From: Bacillota bacterium
GTDB taxonomy: Bacteria > Bacillota > Desulfotomaculia > Desulfotomaculales > Desulfohalotomaculaceae
Length of the DNA stretch: 64,000 nt
Direction of reading: 5' to 3'
NCBI GenBank assembly: GCA_009711615.1
Contig: VENI01000013.1
Span: 1 to 64,000 of the forward strand
Shown: positions 27,149 to 36,021 of the stretch, one piece after another
How positions within the stretch are numbered: position 1 is the stretch's first letter
Layout: the number at the start of each line of letters is the position of its first letter
Translations under genes and position numbers: made by a program
The notes under the pieces: model-generated
What the model saw: only the letters and a program-made list of their open reading frames with translations
What the model was told of the DNA's origin: nothing
Databases searched by the model: none

Positions 27149-27980
27149 AGTTGTAGGAATCCGCTTTAAAGCGGCTGGTAAAATATATTATTTTGACCCG
27201 GGAGACTTTGAATTACAAATTGGTGACTTTGCAATAGTAGAAACCACCCGGGGGATAGAATTTGGAATGGTTGTGGTGGGTCCGAAAGAAGTAGAAGAGG
27301 AAGAGGTGGTCGCTCCGTTAAAGAGTGTTATTCGCAAAGCCACCGATGAAGATCGGGCACAGCTTCAGGAAAATAATAATAATGAGCAAGATGCATATAA
27401 AATCTGCATGGAAAAGATAGAAAAGCATGACTTACCGATGAAATTAATTGAAGTGGAGCAGACCTTTGATGGCAACAAAATAATTTTCTATTTTACTGCT
27501 GACGGTCGTGTTGATTTTAGAGAGTTGGTAAAAGATTTGGCTGCTGTTTTTCGTACTAGGATAGAACTCAGACAGATAGGGGTTCGTGATGAAGCTAAGA
27601 TGTTGGGCGGACTGGGTTGTTGTGGCAGGGAACTGTGTTGTAATTCCTGGTTGGCTGAATTTGAACCTGTATCAATTAGAATGGCCAAGGATCAGAACCT
27701 TTCCCTTAACCCAACAAAAATTTCTGGAATTTGCGGTAGGTTAATGTGTTGTTTAAAATATGAAAATGAAGTGTATGAGGAAGCCAAAAAACAATTTCCG
27801 GAATACGGCACCAATGTTAATACGGAAAGTGGCGAAGGAAAAATAATAGGTTTTAATATATTTAGGGATAGTGTTTCTGTGGAATTAAAAGAAAATAAAC
27901 ATGTAATGGATTTTCCGTTAAAGGATATAGATATTAATAATAATACAAAGGGTGAAAAAAGTGGGCCCTCTTCCAGGTAG
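27138..27980 (+). CDS. ricT: PSP1-domain protein YaaT (RicT)
   Basis: RicT/YaaT forms the Y-complex with RicA and RicF, which affects RNase Y activity, competence and sporulation in Bacillus. The 280-residue protein has the PSP1 core and the cysteine-rich signature GLGCCGRELCC with CGRLMCCLKYE, which bind iron-sulfur in the Bacillus complex. ATG 27138 has AGGAAGGAG eight bases upstream; GTG 27129 overlaps that site. It overlaps holB by 11 nt and yabA by 20 nt. Confidence 0.93.
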   Translation: MPVKVVGIRFKAAGKIYYFDPGDFELQIGDFAIVETTRGIEFGMVVVGPKEVEEEEVVAPLKSVIRKATDEDRAQLQENNNNEQDAYKICMEKIEKHDLPMKLIEVEQTFDGNKIIFYFTADGRVDFRELVKDLAAVFRTRIELRQIGVRDEAKMLGGLGCCGRELCCNSWLAEFEPVSIRMAKDQNLSLNPTKISGICGRLMCCLKYENEVYEEAKKQFPEYGTNVNTESGEGKIIGFNIFRDSVSVELKENKHVMDFPLKDIDINNNTKGEKSGPSSR

Positions 27981-28293
27981 AATTGCAAGGCTGGAGTTTA
28001 TGGTTAAGGATCTGCTGTTTGAACTAGACGAAGTAAAGAAACTGACCCGTTCGTTGGAGCAGGAGAATCAAAAGCTACGGCGTCAGCTTACAGAAGCTTA
28101 CAGCCAATATCACAGTGACGACAACAACAAAAAACCAGAGCACACCGATGAGGATGAATCTACGTTGATGCGCCTCTATAATGAAGGTTTTCATATCTGC
28201 AACGTTAAGTTCGCCCAGGCCAGAGAAGAACAATGTTTATTCTGCCTAGGGTTATTGCGGCGTCAGGGTGATGATGAGGTGAGTGAAGGTTAG
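27961..28293 (+). CDS. yabA: Replication initiation control protein YabA
   Basis: YabA binds DnaA and the sliding clamp DnaN and damps initiation. The 110-residue protein has an N-terminal coiled coil (about 5-45) and a C-terminal zinc motif (His-x-Cys then CLFC). GTG 27961 lies eight bases after AAAGGG; the alternative GTG 27952 overlaps that site. Its stop TAG shares a base with the rsmI GTG. Confidence 0.9.
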   Translation: MGPLPGRIARLEFMVKDLLFELDEVKKLTRSLEQENQKLRRQLTEAYSQYHSDDNNKKPEHTDEDESTLMRLYNEGFHICNVKFAQAREEQCLFCLGLLRRQGDDEVSEG

Positions 28294-29141
28294 TGTCTAT
28301 AGTAAATGACGGCACACTTTATTTATGTGCTACTCCAATTGGAAATTTAGAGGATATAACGTTGCGGGTATTAAAAATATTAAAAGAATGTGACCTAATT
28401 GCAGCAGAAGACACTCGTCATACCCGAAAACTTCTGACGCACTTTGATATTCACACCCCGTTAACCAGTTACCATGCTCATAATGAACTGAAGAAAGGTG
28501 AAAAACTGCTGGAGAAACTAAAGCAGGGGCAGAGTATTGCAGTGGTGTCAGATGCTGGAATGCCAGGGATTTCAGACCCCGGGGCAGAAATAGTGCAGAT
28601 GGCTTTGGAAGAAGATGTCCCGGTGGTTCCGGTTCCCGGTGCCTCTGCTGTATTGGCGGCGCTGGTGGTTTCGGGACTTCCCTGTGCGAGATTTGTTTTT
28701 GAAGGTTTTTTAGCAACTAATAAAAAAGGGCGTAGACGCAGGCTTGAAAAAGTAGTTAATGAAGAAAGAACATTGGTATTTTATGAATCACCCCATCGTT
28801 TAGTGTCTACGCTGGAAGATATGCAGAAAATTTTGGGTAACAGGAAGGTTGCGGTGGCCAGGGAGATAACTAAGAAGCATGAAGAAGTATACCGTGGTAG
28901 TATTATAAATGCCATTGAATATTTTAAGAATAATGCAATCAAAGGGGAATTTACTCTGGTTGTCTCCGGTTCATTAGGGGAAGAAAAAGAAAAACAATGG
29001 GAACAATTGCCCATTGCTGACCATGTACTACAGCTAATGTCTGTTGGTTTAGATAAAAAACAAGCCATTAAAAAGGTGGCCCAGTTGCGTGGTATTCCCA
29101 AGCGGGAGGTATACTCTGCCGTTAATATTGGAAATAATTAA
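28293..29141 (+). CDS. rsmI: 16S rRNA (cytidine-1402-2'-O)-methyltransferase
   Basis: RsmI methylates the 2'-O of C1402 in 16S rRNA using SAM. The 282-residue tetrapyrrole-methylase-fold protein has LYLCATPIGNLEDITLR, AAEDTRHTRKLL, VSDAGMPGISDPG and VPGASAV. The GTG start overlaps the yabA stop. A short terminator follows at 29140. Confidence 0.95.
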   Translation: MSIVNDGTLYLCATPIGNLEDITLRVLKILKECDLIAAEDTRHTRKLLTHFDIHTPLTSYHAHNELKKGEKLLEKLKQGQSIAVVSDAGMPGISDPGAEIVQMALEEDVPVVPVPGASAVLAALVVSGLPCARFVFEGFLATNKKGRRRRLEKVVNEERTLVFYESPHRLVSTLEDMQKILGNRKVAVAREITKKHEEVYRGSIINAIEYFKNNAIKGEFTLVVSGSLGEEKEKQWEQLPIADHVLQLMSVGLDKKQAIKKVAQLRGIPKREVYSAVNIGNN

Positions 29142-29170
29142 AGAGAGACACGGTCTCTCTTTATTCTTTT
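29140..29170 (+). terminator. Terminator after rsmI
   Basis: AAAGAGAGA and TCTCTCTTT pair around CACGG, followed by ATTCTTTT. Confidence 0.7.
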
Positions 29171-29293
29171 ACTATCATAAATTTTATAAATCTTAATATG
29201 AACGATAGTATCAGTGCACTATTTTCAAAAATAAAAGCTATAAGGAAAATAGTACAGGCAACTAACCCAGTAAGCTGGTAGTTTTTCTAAAAA

Positions 29294-29548
29294 CTATACA
29301 GCGTTAGAACTTTCTGCCATTGCAGAAGCACATTCTTGACAAACTTGCTTGCCCTTAAACATTTGAACGTCCGCAGCGTTACCGCAGAATACGCAGGCCG
29401 GTTCGTACTTTCTGAGAATGATTTTTTCATCGTCTACGTAAATTTCTAAGGCGTCTTTTTCTTCAATACCTAGAGTGCGGCGAAGCTCTATGGGAATAAC
29501 AACCCTACCCAGCTCGTCCACCTTTCGAACAATACCAGTGGATTTCAT
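29294..29548 (-). CDS. abrB: AbrB-family transition-state regulator with Cys4 tail
   Basis: AbrB represses stationary-phase and sporulation genes until Spo0A lowers it. The N-terminal swapped-hairpin domain (KSTGIVRKVDELGRVVIPIE) is canonical. The 84-residue protein has a four-cysteine tail (CVFCG and CQEC) common in clostridial AbrB proteins but absent from B. subtilis AbrB. It is the only minus-strand gene in the block and lies between rsmI and metG as in Bacillus. GGGGAGGGG lies before its ATG. Confidence 0.93.
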   Translation of the reverse strand: MKSTGIVRKVDELGRVVIPIELRRTLGIEEKDALEIYVDDEKIILRKYEPACVFCGNAADVQMFKGKQVCQECASAMAESSNAV

Positions 29549-29689
29549 GACTCGTTCCCCTCCCCATCAAGTAAACTTTACGATTTTCGACAACAAAGTC
29601 TATTTAGTTACAAGTAAAGAGTACCAGTGATTCCATTAAAAGTCAATAATTAATTTCATATATATACCAATTATTTCATTAGTTAGGAG

Positions 29690-29778
<89 letters not shown>

Positions 29779-29837
29779 AGACAAAAGACAAAATACAAAA
29801 GGTAAAAGACTGTAAACTTAAGCATAAAGGGGAAAAC

Positions 29838-29866
29838 TTGACAAATAAAAATGGCTAGGCTAAAAT
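29838..29866 (+). promoter_or_regulatory. Promoter of the metG T-box
   Basis: A perfect TTGACA (29838-29843), a 17-nt spacer and TAAAAT (29861-29866), about 30 nt before the T-box leader. Confidence 0.6.
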
Positions 29867-29889
29867 CATTAATTGTAAAGGAATATCTT

Positions 29890-30157
29890 TTAATAAAGCA
29901 ATGAAAGAGCGGAGTACTCTATCGTAAACTGTTTAGAGAGCGGGGATGGTGAGAAACCGCCAGTAAACGATGGTGGAAGATGGCTTTGGAGCTGCAGGTC
30001 GAACCTTCTTAGAAGTAGTAGGCTTTGCCGGGTGGTCGCCGTTATCGGCCGGGGTGAGAAATCTCACCCACCGAGATTGTCGTCGTGAGATGGCAGTGAA
30101 CAAGGGTGGTACCGCGAAGTTTAACTTCGCCCCTCATTTAGGGGCGAAGTTTTTTGT
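29890..30157 (+). ncRNA. T-box riboswitch, methionine-specific
   Basis: The leader has AGAGAGC in stem I, the T-box core GGGTGGTACCGCG (30104-30116) and a terminator (AACTTCGCCCCT with its complement, then T6) ending at 30157. The specifier candidate ATG at 29980-29982 follows GAAG in the expected loop context, which matches methionine and the metG gene downstream. Low tRNA-Met charging would allow readthrough. Confidence 0.92.
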
Positions 30158-30208
30158 TGCCTAACAAGAGTATTAATTTGCTAATAATTTTTAGGGAGGT
30201 ACTTGTAA

Positions 30209-31753
30209 TTGAGTAAAGGAACTTTTTATATTACTACACCTATTTACTATCCCAGTGATAATCTGCATATTGGTCATGCTTACACTACGGTGGCTGCAGA
30301 CACAATGGCCCGCTTTAAAAAATTAACCGGTCATGATGTATATTTTTTAACTGGTTCTGATGAACATGGCCAAAAAATTGAACGTACAGCTAAAGAAAAA
30401 GGTGAAACCCCAATTGAATATGTGGATAAAATTGTGGCTGGGTTTCAAAACTTGTGGGATAACCTAGATGTTAAGTATGATGATTTTATTCGTACTACTG
30501 AAGATAGGCACAAAGTTGTTGTACAGAAATTTTTTCAGCAACTGCATGAACAAGGTGACATTTATAAGTCTGCTTATAAAGGATTGTACTGTACACCCTG
30601 TGAAACTTTCTTTACTGAGTATCAGCTAGCCGAGGGGAAATGTCCGGACTGCGGCAGGGAAGTGGAAGAAATTGAAGAGGAAAGCTACTTTTTTAAGATG
30701 TCAAAGTATGCTGATCGGTGGTTAAAGTTTGTTGAAGATAATCCAAGCTTTATACAACCGGAAACCCGGCGTAATGAAATGATCAGCTTTGTGAAGCAGG
30801 GGTTGGAAGATCTATGTGTTTCTCGCACTACATTTGATTGGGGTATTAAAGTTCCCTTTGACCCTAAACATGTGGTGTATGTTTGGGTGGATGCATTGAC
30901 CAATTATATTTCTGCCCTGGGCTATGACACCGATAATGATCAATTGTATCAGAAATACTGGCCAGCCAATGTTCACCTGGTTGGCAAAGACATTATGCGT
31001 TTTCACACAATAATCTGGCCTATAATGTTGATGGCGTTAAAACTACCACTACCGCAAAAAGTGGTTGGCCATGGTTGGTTGCTGCTGGCAGGCGGTAAAA
31101 TGTCCAAGTCTAAAGGTAACGTGGTTGATCCCCTGGTATTGGTAGATAAATATGGGGTAGATGCAGTTCGCTATTATTTATTACGGGAACTTCCCTTTGG
31201 TTCTGACGGATACTACTCTGAAGAAGCCCTTGCCAAGCGTACCAACAACGATCTGGCAAATGATTATGGCAACTTGCTTTCTCGAAGTTCAAGCATGCTG
31301 GTAAAATACCAACAAGGTGAACTGAGAAAACCAACCCCAGAAGGGGACCTTGATGAAGAATTAATTAAACTGGCGGTGGAAACCCCCAAAATTGTAGAAC
31401 AAAACATGAGCAACCTTCAGATATCTACCGCTGCCGAAGCTATTGGCAAATTGGTAGGTCGGGCTAATAAATACTTGGAAGAAACAGCTCCTTGGTCACT
31501 GGCCAAGGATGAGTCTCAGGCGGAGCGTTTAAACACCGTGCTATATAACGTAATAGAAGTGATGCGTTTTGCCACCATTATGCTGTCACCTTTCATGCCT
31601 AATATTGCCGAAAAAGTATGGCCACAGATGGGGATAGAAGATAAACCGGACCTACACACATGGGAAAGCCTTCAATGGGGGCAATTACCAGAAGGTACAG
31701 TGGTGAAAAAAGGTAAAGTGTTGTTCCCACGGATTGATTTATCAGAAATATAG
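30209..31753 (+). CDS. metG: Methionyl-tRNA synthetase, short form
   Basis: MetG charges tRNA-Met. The class I core has the HIGH motif (DNLHIGHAYT), KMSKS (GGKMSKSKG) and a CTPC...CPDC zinc knuckle. At 514 residues it ends shortly after the anticodon-binding helices and lacks the C-terminal EMAP-like tRNA-binding domain found in the longer Bacillus enzyme. TTG 30209 follows GGGAGGT. It is controlled by the T-box upstream. Confidence 0.95.
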   Translation: MSKGTFYITTPIYYPSDNLHIGHAYTTVAADTMARFKKLTGHDVYFLTGSDEHGQKIERTAKEKGETPIEYVDKIVAGFQNLWDNLDVKYDDFIRTTEDRHKVVVQKFFQQLHEQGDIYKSAYKGLYCTPCETFFTEYQLAEGKCPDCGREVEEIEEESYFFKMSKYADRWLKFVEDNPSFIQPETRRNEMISFVKQGLEDLCVSRTTFDWGIKVPFDPKHVVYVWVDALTNYISALGYDTDNDQLYQKYWPANVHLVGKDIMRFHTIIWPIMLMALKLPLPQKVVGHGWLLLAGGKMSKSKGNVVDPLVLVDKYGVDAVRYYLLRELPFGSDGYYSEEALAKRTNNDLANDYGNLLSRSSSMLVKYQQGELRKPTPEGDLDEELIKLAVETPKIVEQNMSNLQISTAAEAIGKLVGRANKYLEETAPWSLAKDESQAERLNTVLYNVIEVMRFATIMLSPFMPNIAEKVWPQMGIEDKPDLHTWESLQWGQLPEGTVVKKGKVLFPRIDLSEI

Positions 31754-31763
31754 GAGTGTGATT

Positions 31764-32558
31764 ATGAGCCTAATAGACAGCCATGCCCACTTGGATGATC
31801 AGCGTTTTGATGAAGACCGGGAAGAAGTTATCAAAAGAGCCAAGGAAAACGGGTTGAGCAATATTATCAATATAGGACATGATATGCAGTCATCTAGAAG
31901 TTCGGTGCAGTTGGCAGAAAAGTACCCTTTTATTTTTGCTGCGGTGGGGGTACATCCTCACGATGCCAAAGATGTGCCTAATGATTATTTAAAACAGTTG
32001 GAAGAGCTTTCCCGGCACGATAAAGTGCTGGCTATTGGAGAAATCGGTTTGGATTATTATTATGATATGTCTCCACGGGAAGTACAAAAAAAAGTTTTCT
32101 TAGAGCAACTCAACTTGGCAAAGGAACTTAATATGCCAGTGATTGTGCACCTGCGTGATGCATATGGGGATTTTTTAGAAATTATGAGAAAAGAACGATT
32201 AGAACCTACCACTGGTGTAATGCACTGTTTTTCTGGTAGTTCGGAAGTGGCTAAGGAATGCTTGGATATGGGCTTTTACATCTCCTTTGCTGGTCCAATA
32301 ACTTTTAAAAACGCACCCAAAGTAAGGGAAGCGGCATCCCAGGTACCGCTTAACAAGCTGCTGGTTGAGACCGATTGTCCTTATCTAACTCCGGTGCCCT
32401 ATCGAGGAAAAAGAAATGAACCGGCGTATGTACAGTATACTGCAGAACAGTTGGCAACTGTTAAAGAAATATCAATTGAAGAGTTAAGCAGTGCAGTGAC
32501 TGATAACACCAAGAAGTTATTTGGAAACAAGAATGGCGGTGTAAGTTTTGAAGGATAA
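31764..32558 (+). CDS. tatD: TatD-family metal-dependent hydrolase
   Basis: A 264-residue TIM-barrel nuclease/hydrolase. Metal ligands are seen in DSHAHLDD, GEIGLDYYYD, VIVHLRDA, MHCFSGS and ETDCPYL. ATG 31764 has GGAG upstream; a frame extending to 31734 overlaps metG and lacks a ribosome binding site. It follows metG as yabD does in Bacillus and overlaps the next gene by 11 nt. Confidence 0.94.
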   Translation: MSLIDSHAHLDDQRFDEDREEVIKRAKENGLSNIINIGHDMQSSRSSVQLAEKYPFIFAAVGVHPHDAKDVPNDYLKQLEELSRHDKVLAIGEIGLDYYYDMSPREVQKKVFLEQLNLAKELNMPVIVHLRDAYGDFLEIMRKERLEPTTGVMHCFSGSSEVAKECLDMGFYISFAGPITFKNAPKVREAASQVPLNKLLVETDCPYLTPVPYRGKRNEPAYVQYTAEQLATVKEISIEELSSAVTDNTKKLFGNKNGGVSFEG

Positions 32559-33084
32559 CACCACTGGTCTGCTGATGGTGTATACCGGTGAAGGGAAAGG
32601 TAAAACCACAGCAGCTCTTGGTACCGCATTAAGAGCCTGGGGTCAGGGAATGAGAGTGCTGGTGCTGCAGTTTATTAAGGGTGGTTGGCATACTGGAGAA
32701 CAGAATGCTATCAAAAAAATGGGTGATGGCTTGGAATTGCGCCAGGTGGGCGATGGATTTATTGATTTTAATGATGAAGAAGCACTGGAAAAACAAAAGT
32801 TGCTGGCCAAAGAAGGTCTTGAAACCTTAAGGCAAGCCATTATTTCCGATCAGTATCAAATGGTGGTCCTGGATGAAATTAATTATGCCATCTCATACGG
32901 CCTAGTGGATAAAGAGGAAGTGCTAGACATTATAGCTACTAAACCAGCAAAGATGCACATGATTTTAACTGGACGTAACGCACCGAAAGAAATTATAGAA
33001 AAAGCAGATACAGTAACAAAGATGGAAAAAATAAAACATCACTATAGTGAGGGTATAAAAGCACAAAAAGGAATTGAGTTCTAA
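32548..33084 (+). CDS. cobO: Cob(I)yrinic acid a,c-diamide adenosyltransferase
   Basis: CobO/BtuR adds the adenosyl group to corrinoids. The 178-residue protein has the inverted P-loop motif TGEGKGKTTAALG, VLQFIKGGW, VVLDEINYAI and LTGRNAP. TTG 32548 lies inside the end of tatD behind a weak GGCGGTG. A corrinoid enzyme gene here is not part of the Bacillus order and suggests corrinoid-dependent metabolism. Confidence 0.92.
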   Translation: MKDNTTGLLMVYTGEGKGKTTAALGTALRAWGQGMRVLVLQFIKGGWHTGEQNAIKKMGDGLELRQVGDGFIDFNDEEALEKQKLLAKEGLETLRQAIISDQYQMVVLDEINYAISYGLVDKEEVLDIIATKPAKMHMILTGRNAPKEIIEKADTVTKMEKIKHHYSEGIKAQKGIEF

Positions 33085-33130
33085 TGAAATTCGAAAGGTC
33101 CGTGCGTAACCCATTTCGGATGTTGAAATT
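33085..33130 (+). repeat. Possible end fragment of the MITE-like element
   Basis: ATTCGAAAGGTCCGTGCG resembles the left end of copy B (ATTCGAAAAGTCCGCGCG), including the TTCGAA tip at 33090-33095, then diverges. No right end is visible nearby. Confidence 0.4.
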
Positions 33131-33199
33131 TGTTAAATAAATAGTGTCATTATTCTCCCCTTCCTGCATATACTTATCTGTAAATTTTTATGGGTATGT

Positions 33200-34039
33200 G
33201 TGGGAGGGGTTATTATTTTCTGCAGGCAGTCAGGTTGTTTTTGGAAAGACAAAAGCTGGTGTTTATTATTACTGGTGGCAGTACTTTCTTTATCAATAAT
33301 TACTTTTTTAAGTATTAAAGGAAAGCATGTTACAGTTCTAGTTGATGATAATAAAATAAGTTTATATACCTTTAAAACTTCTGTTCAAAATGCGATAAAT
33401 GAATCAGGGATTAATGTTAGTAAAAATGATATTGTAACGCCATCCCTGGTTTCGTCTTTAAATGAAGGGCAGACTATTAAAATAACTAGAGTAAATAAAC
33501 AACAGTTAGTACAGGAAAGAGAGATACCCTTTGAAGTTATTCGAAAACCAGACCATCGGTTACCCACTGGTATAGAAAAGGTTAAACAGCAGGGAAGTAA
33601 TGGGATAAAAAAATTAGTATACCAAACCACGTTACACAATGGTGTAGAGGTGTCACGGAAACTGATCAGTTCTGAAATAGTAAGCCGCCCCCAGTCTAAA
33701 GTTATTGCTGTTGGCAAAAGGCCGGCTGTAATGCTGGCTGCCCGGGGCAGTGGTGCTAACATTACAATGGGAGAAGGTTTTGAAGCAGAAGCGACGGCAT
33801 ACACATTTACTGGCTATAATACAGCCACCGGTATTACTCCGTACCGTGGGGTTGTTGCTGTGGATCCCAGTATAATACCATTGGGTACAAAATTGTTTAT
33901 TGAAGGCTATGGCAAGGCTGAAGCATTAGATACAGGGGGCTCTATTAAAGGAAACCGAATAGATTTGTTTTTTCCAACCAGAGAACAGGCACTAAAATGG
34001 GGGAGAAAGGTTGTTAAAGTTACAATTTTAAAAGATTAA
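33200..34039 (+). CDS. YabE-like protein with G5 and 3D domains
   Basis: A cell-wall-associated protein of up to 279 residues. It has a membrane anchor (LLLLVAVLSLSIITFL), a ubiquitin-like DUF348 repeat (VTVLVDDNKISLYTFKTS), a G5 domain (about 120-180) and a C-terminal 3D domain (ATAYTFTGYN, GVVAVDPSIIPLGTKLFIEGYG, ALDTGG) related to lytic transglycosylase cores. The start is uncertain. GTG 33200 overlaps the GGAGGGG site, and the only codons well spaced after it are ATT 33212 and 33215. It is followed by a second 3D gene. Confidence 0.88.
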   Translation: MGGVIIFCRQSGCFWKDKSWCLLLLVAVLSLSIITFLSIKGKHVTVLVDDNKISLYTFKTSVQNAINESGINVSKNDIVTPSLVSSLNEGQTIKITRVNKQQLVQEREIPFEVIRKPDHRLPTGIEKVKQQGSNGIKKLVYQTTLHNGVEVSRKLISSEIVSRPQSKVIAVGKRPAVMLAARGSGANITMGEGFEAEATAYTFTGYNTATGITPYRGVVAVDPSIIPLGTKLFIEGYGKAEALDTGGSIKGNRIDLFFPTREQALKWGRKVVKVTILKD

Positions 34040-34163
34040 ATAAAATTTTATGGCGAGTTAATTCAGTATATGTTGCAATAAGTAAATAAATAATGGAATT
34101 TTTTGGAAGGAAACCCTCTCAAAATATAGAAAAACTTAAAAGATACTTTGAGGGGGTAGTGCT

Positions 34164-34925
34164 ATGAGTTGGGCAACCTTGGATTGGCCACCGAAGAATG
34201 GAAACGGGCTAAAACCAAAACCAAAACCTAAACGGCAGATAGAGTTTTTGAAACCAATCATATTAATTTTTGGTCTTCTGTGTATTTCTTTCATTCTGTT
34301 GTTAGCAGCAACCTGGAAGTATAGTGATTCCACTTGGCCTTACCCAGCTAAACTGGTACAAGAGCCTTTGGTTAAACAATGTCAAAAACTGCAGCAGAGT
34401 ATCTATGAACTTTTGCCGGATGAAATAAAGAGTACAAAGTTGGATGGAGGCTTACCAGTTCATTCTGTCAGCAGAAAGCCTGTTGGTAAGAATGCAGAAG
34501 TTCTGGAAGATAAGACAGAAAATGCTGAACCAGTTGAGCAGGAGGGTATGGAACCAAAAAAAAATAAATCAAAAAGCCCAGCTGAGAATCTTGACTCAAC
34601 TGAAAAAAAGAATCAGATTGCACAACAGGTTTCTAGGAGCGGGGAAACTCTACGCTATGAACAAGAAATGGACATGCTGGCCACTGCATACACCCATACA
34701 GGAAACCCTACGGCATCGGGAGAATGGCCGGAACCAGGAATGGTGGCAGTGGATCCAAATGTAATCCCTCTAGGAACAAGGGTTTATGTGGAGGGTTATG
34801 GTTATGCAACCGCACTGGATACGGGTAGTGCTATTAAGGGAAACCGAGTGGATTTGTTTATGGATACAAAAAAAGAAGCCCTTAGATGGGGGGTTAGAAA
34901 GATAAAGGTATATGTATTAAAATAA
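34164..34925 (+). CDS. Membrane-anchored 3D-domain protein
   Basis: A 253-residue protein with a basic Pro/Lys-rich N-terminus, one membrane helix (about 32-50), a charged linker of about 110 residues and a C-terminal 3D domain (LATAYTHTGNPTASG, GMVAVDPNVIPLGTRVYVEG, DTGSAIKGNRVDLF). The catalytic-type Asp residues are kept. It lacks the G5 part of its neighbour. The ATG follows GAGGGGG. Probably a peptidoglycan-acting or spore-germination enzyme. Confidence 0.88.
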   Translation: MSWATLDWPPKNGNGLKPKPKPKRQIEFLKPIILIFGLLCISFILLLAATWKYSDSTWPYPAKLVQEPLVKQCQKLQQSIYELLPDEIKSTKLDGGLPVHSVSRKPVGKNAEVLEDKTENAEPVEQEGMEPKKNKSKSPAENLDSTEKKNQIAQQVSRSGETLRYEQEMDMLATAYTHTGNPTASGEWPEPGMVAVDPNVIPLGTRVYVEGYGYATALDTGSAIKGNRVDLFMDTKKEALRWGVRKIKVYVLK

Positions 34926-34953
34926 AGACTTTGGCAAAAGCCAAAGTCTTTTT
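34924..34953 (+). terminator. Terminator after the 3D-domain gene
   Basis: AAAGACTTTGGC and GCCAAAGTCTTTTT form a 12-bp stem with an AAAA loop. Confidence 0.9.
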
Positions 34954-34983
34954 AAAATTATGTATGTAAATTTGTTTTTATAC

Positions 34984-35015
34984 AGAATTCTGACTCCTGT
35001 CGTCTGAATTCTCTA
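34984..35015 (-). repeat. GGAGTCA-family site, inverted
   Basis: GAATTCTGACTCCTG followed by TCTGAATTCTC is the family motif in reverse orientation. The rest of the 34954-35114 gap is AT-rich and carries a possible TATAAT for ksgA near 35070. Confidence 0.55.
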
Positions 35016-35114
35016 CTTTATTTTATCATTGGGTTTTAACTGCTTTACTTAAAAATTTATATAAGGGTATAATAATGTATATACAAAGCATAAATTTGGA
35101 AAGAGAGGTTTACT

Positions 35115-35996
35115 GTGGGAGAATTATCATCACCAGCTAAAGTAAAGGAAATACTGAGTAGACACAATTTTCATACCAAAAAAAGTTTAGGGCAAAATTT
35201 CTTGATAGACGGTAATATTATAAATAAAATAATTAACACTGCAGAAATAACCGAGCAAGACATGGCGGTGGAGATAGGACCTGGTATTGGTGTGCTTACC
35301 AGCTCCATAGCTCAAAAAGCCCAAAAAGTATTAGCGGTGGAAATCGATAACAAGTTACGCCCTGTTTTAGCAGAAACACTGGAACCATATAATAATGCCA
35401 AAGTGGTGTTTGCCGATGCCATGGACACAAACTTTGATCAATTGGTATATGATAATAGTGGGGGCAAATTTGGTGCCGATGTCGGTAAATACAAGCTGGT
35501 GGCAAATTTACCTTACTACATTACAACCCCAATAATAATGCACCTACTAACAAATAAATTTAATTTACACTCATTGGTGGTAATGGTGCAAAAAGAAGTG
35601 GGTATGCGAATGGCTGCTTCACCTGGCACTAAGGTTTATGGTTCGTTATCAGTTGCAGTCCAGTACTACACAGAGGCAGAGGTTGCATTTAAGGTACCGA
35701 AAACAGTTTTTTACCCCAAGCCAGATGTTGACTCTGTTATTGTAAGGTTGAAAGTTAGGGATAAACCACCGGTACAGGTAAGTGATGAAGAGTTATATTT
35801 TAAAGTGGTTCGAGCAGCCTTTAATCAAAGGAGAAAAACATTACTTAACGCACTTTCTGGTTCTAACATTGCGCTAGATAAGGAACAATGGATAAATATA
35901 TTACAAAGTGTTAATATTGACCCAAAACGAAGAGGAGAGACACTTGACTTAAAGGAATTTGCTTTAATTGCCGATAATATCAATAAATATTATTAA
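35115..35996 (+). CDS. ksgA: 16S rRNA (adenine-1518/1519-N6)-dimethyltransferase
   Basis: KsgA dimethylates two adenines in helix 45 of 16S rRNA. The 293-residue protein has KKSLGQNFLID, the SAM motif EIGPGIGVLT, VEIDNKL, the catalytic NLPYYITTP and RAAFNQRRKTLLNAL. GTG 35115 follows AGAGAGG. In Bacillus rnmV (ribonuclease M5) precedes ksgA; here it is absent from that place. Confidence 0.96.
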   Translation: MGELSSPAKVKEILSRHNFHTKKSLGQNFLIDGNIINKIINTAEITEQDMAVEIGPGIGVLTSSIAQKAQKVLAVEIDNKLRPVLAETLEPYNNAKVVFADAMDTNFDQLVYDNSGGKFGADVGKYKLVANLPYYITTPIIMHLLTNKFNLHSLVVMVQKEVGMRMAASPGTKVYGSLSVAVQYYTEAEVAFKVPKTVFYPKPDVDSVIVRLKVRDKPPVQVSDEELYFKVVRAAFNQRRKTLLNALSGSNIALDKEQWINILQSVNIDPKRRGETLDLKEFALIADNINKYY

Positions 35997-36021
35997 ATTT
36001 TTTATAACAGGAGTCTTTAAT

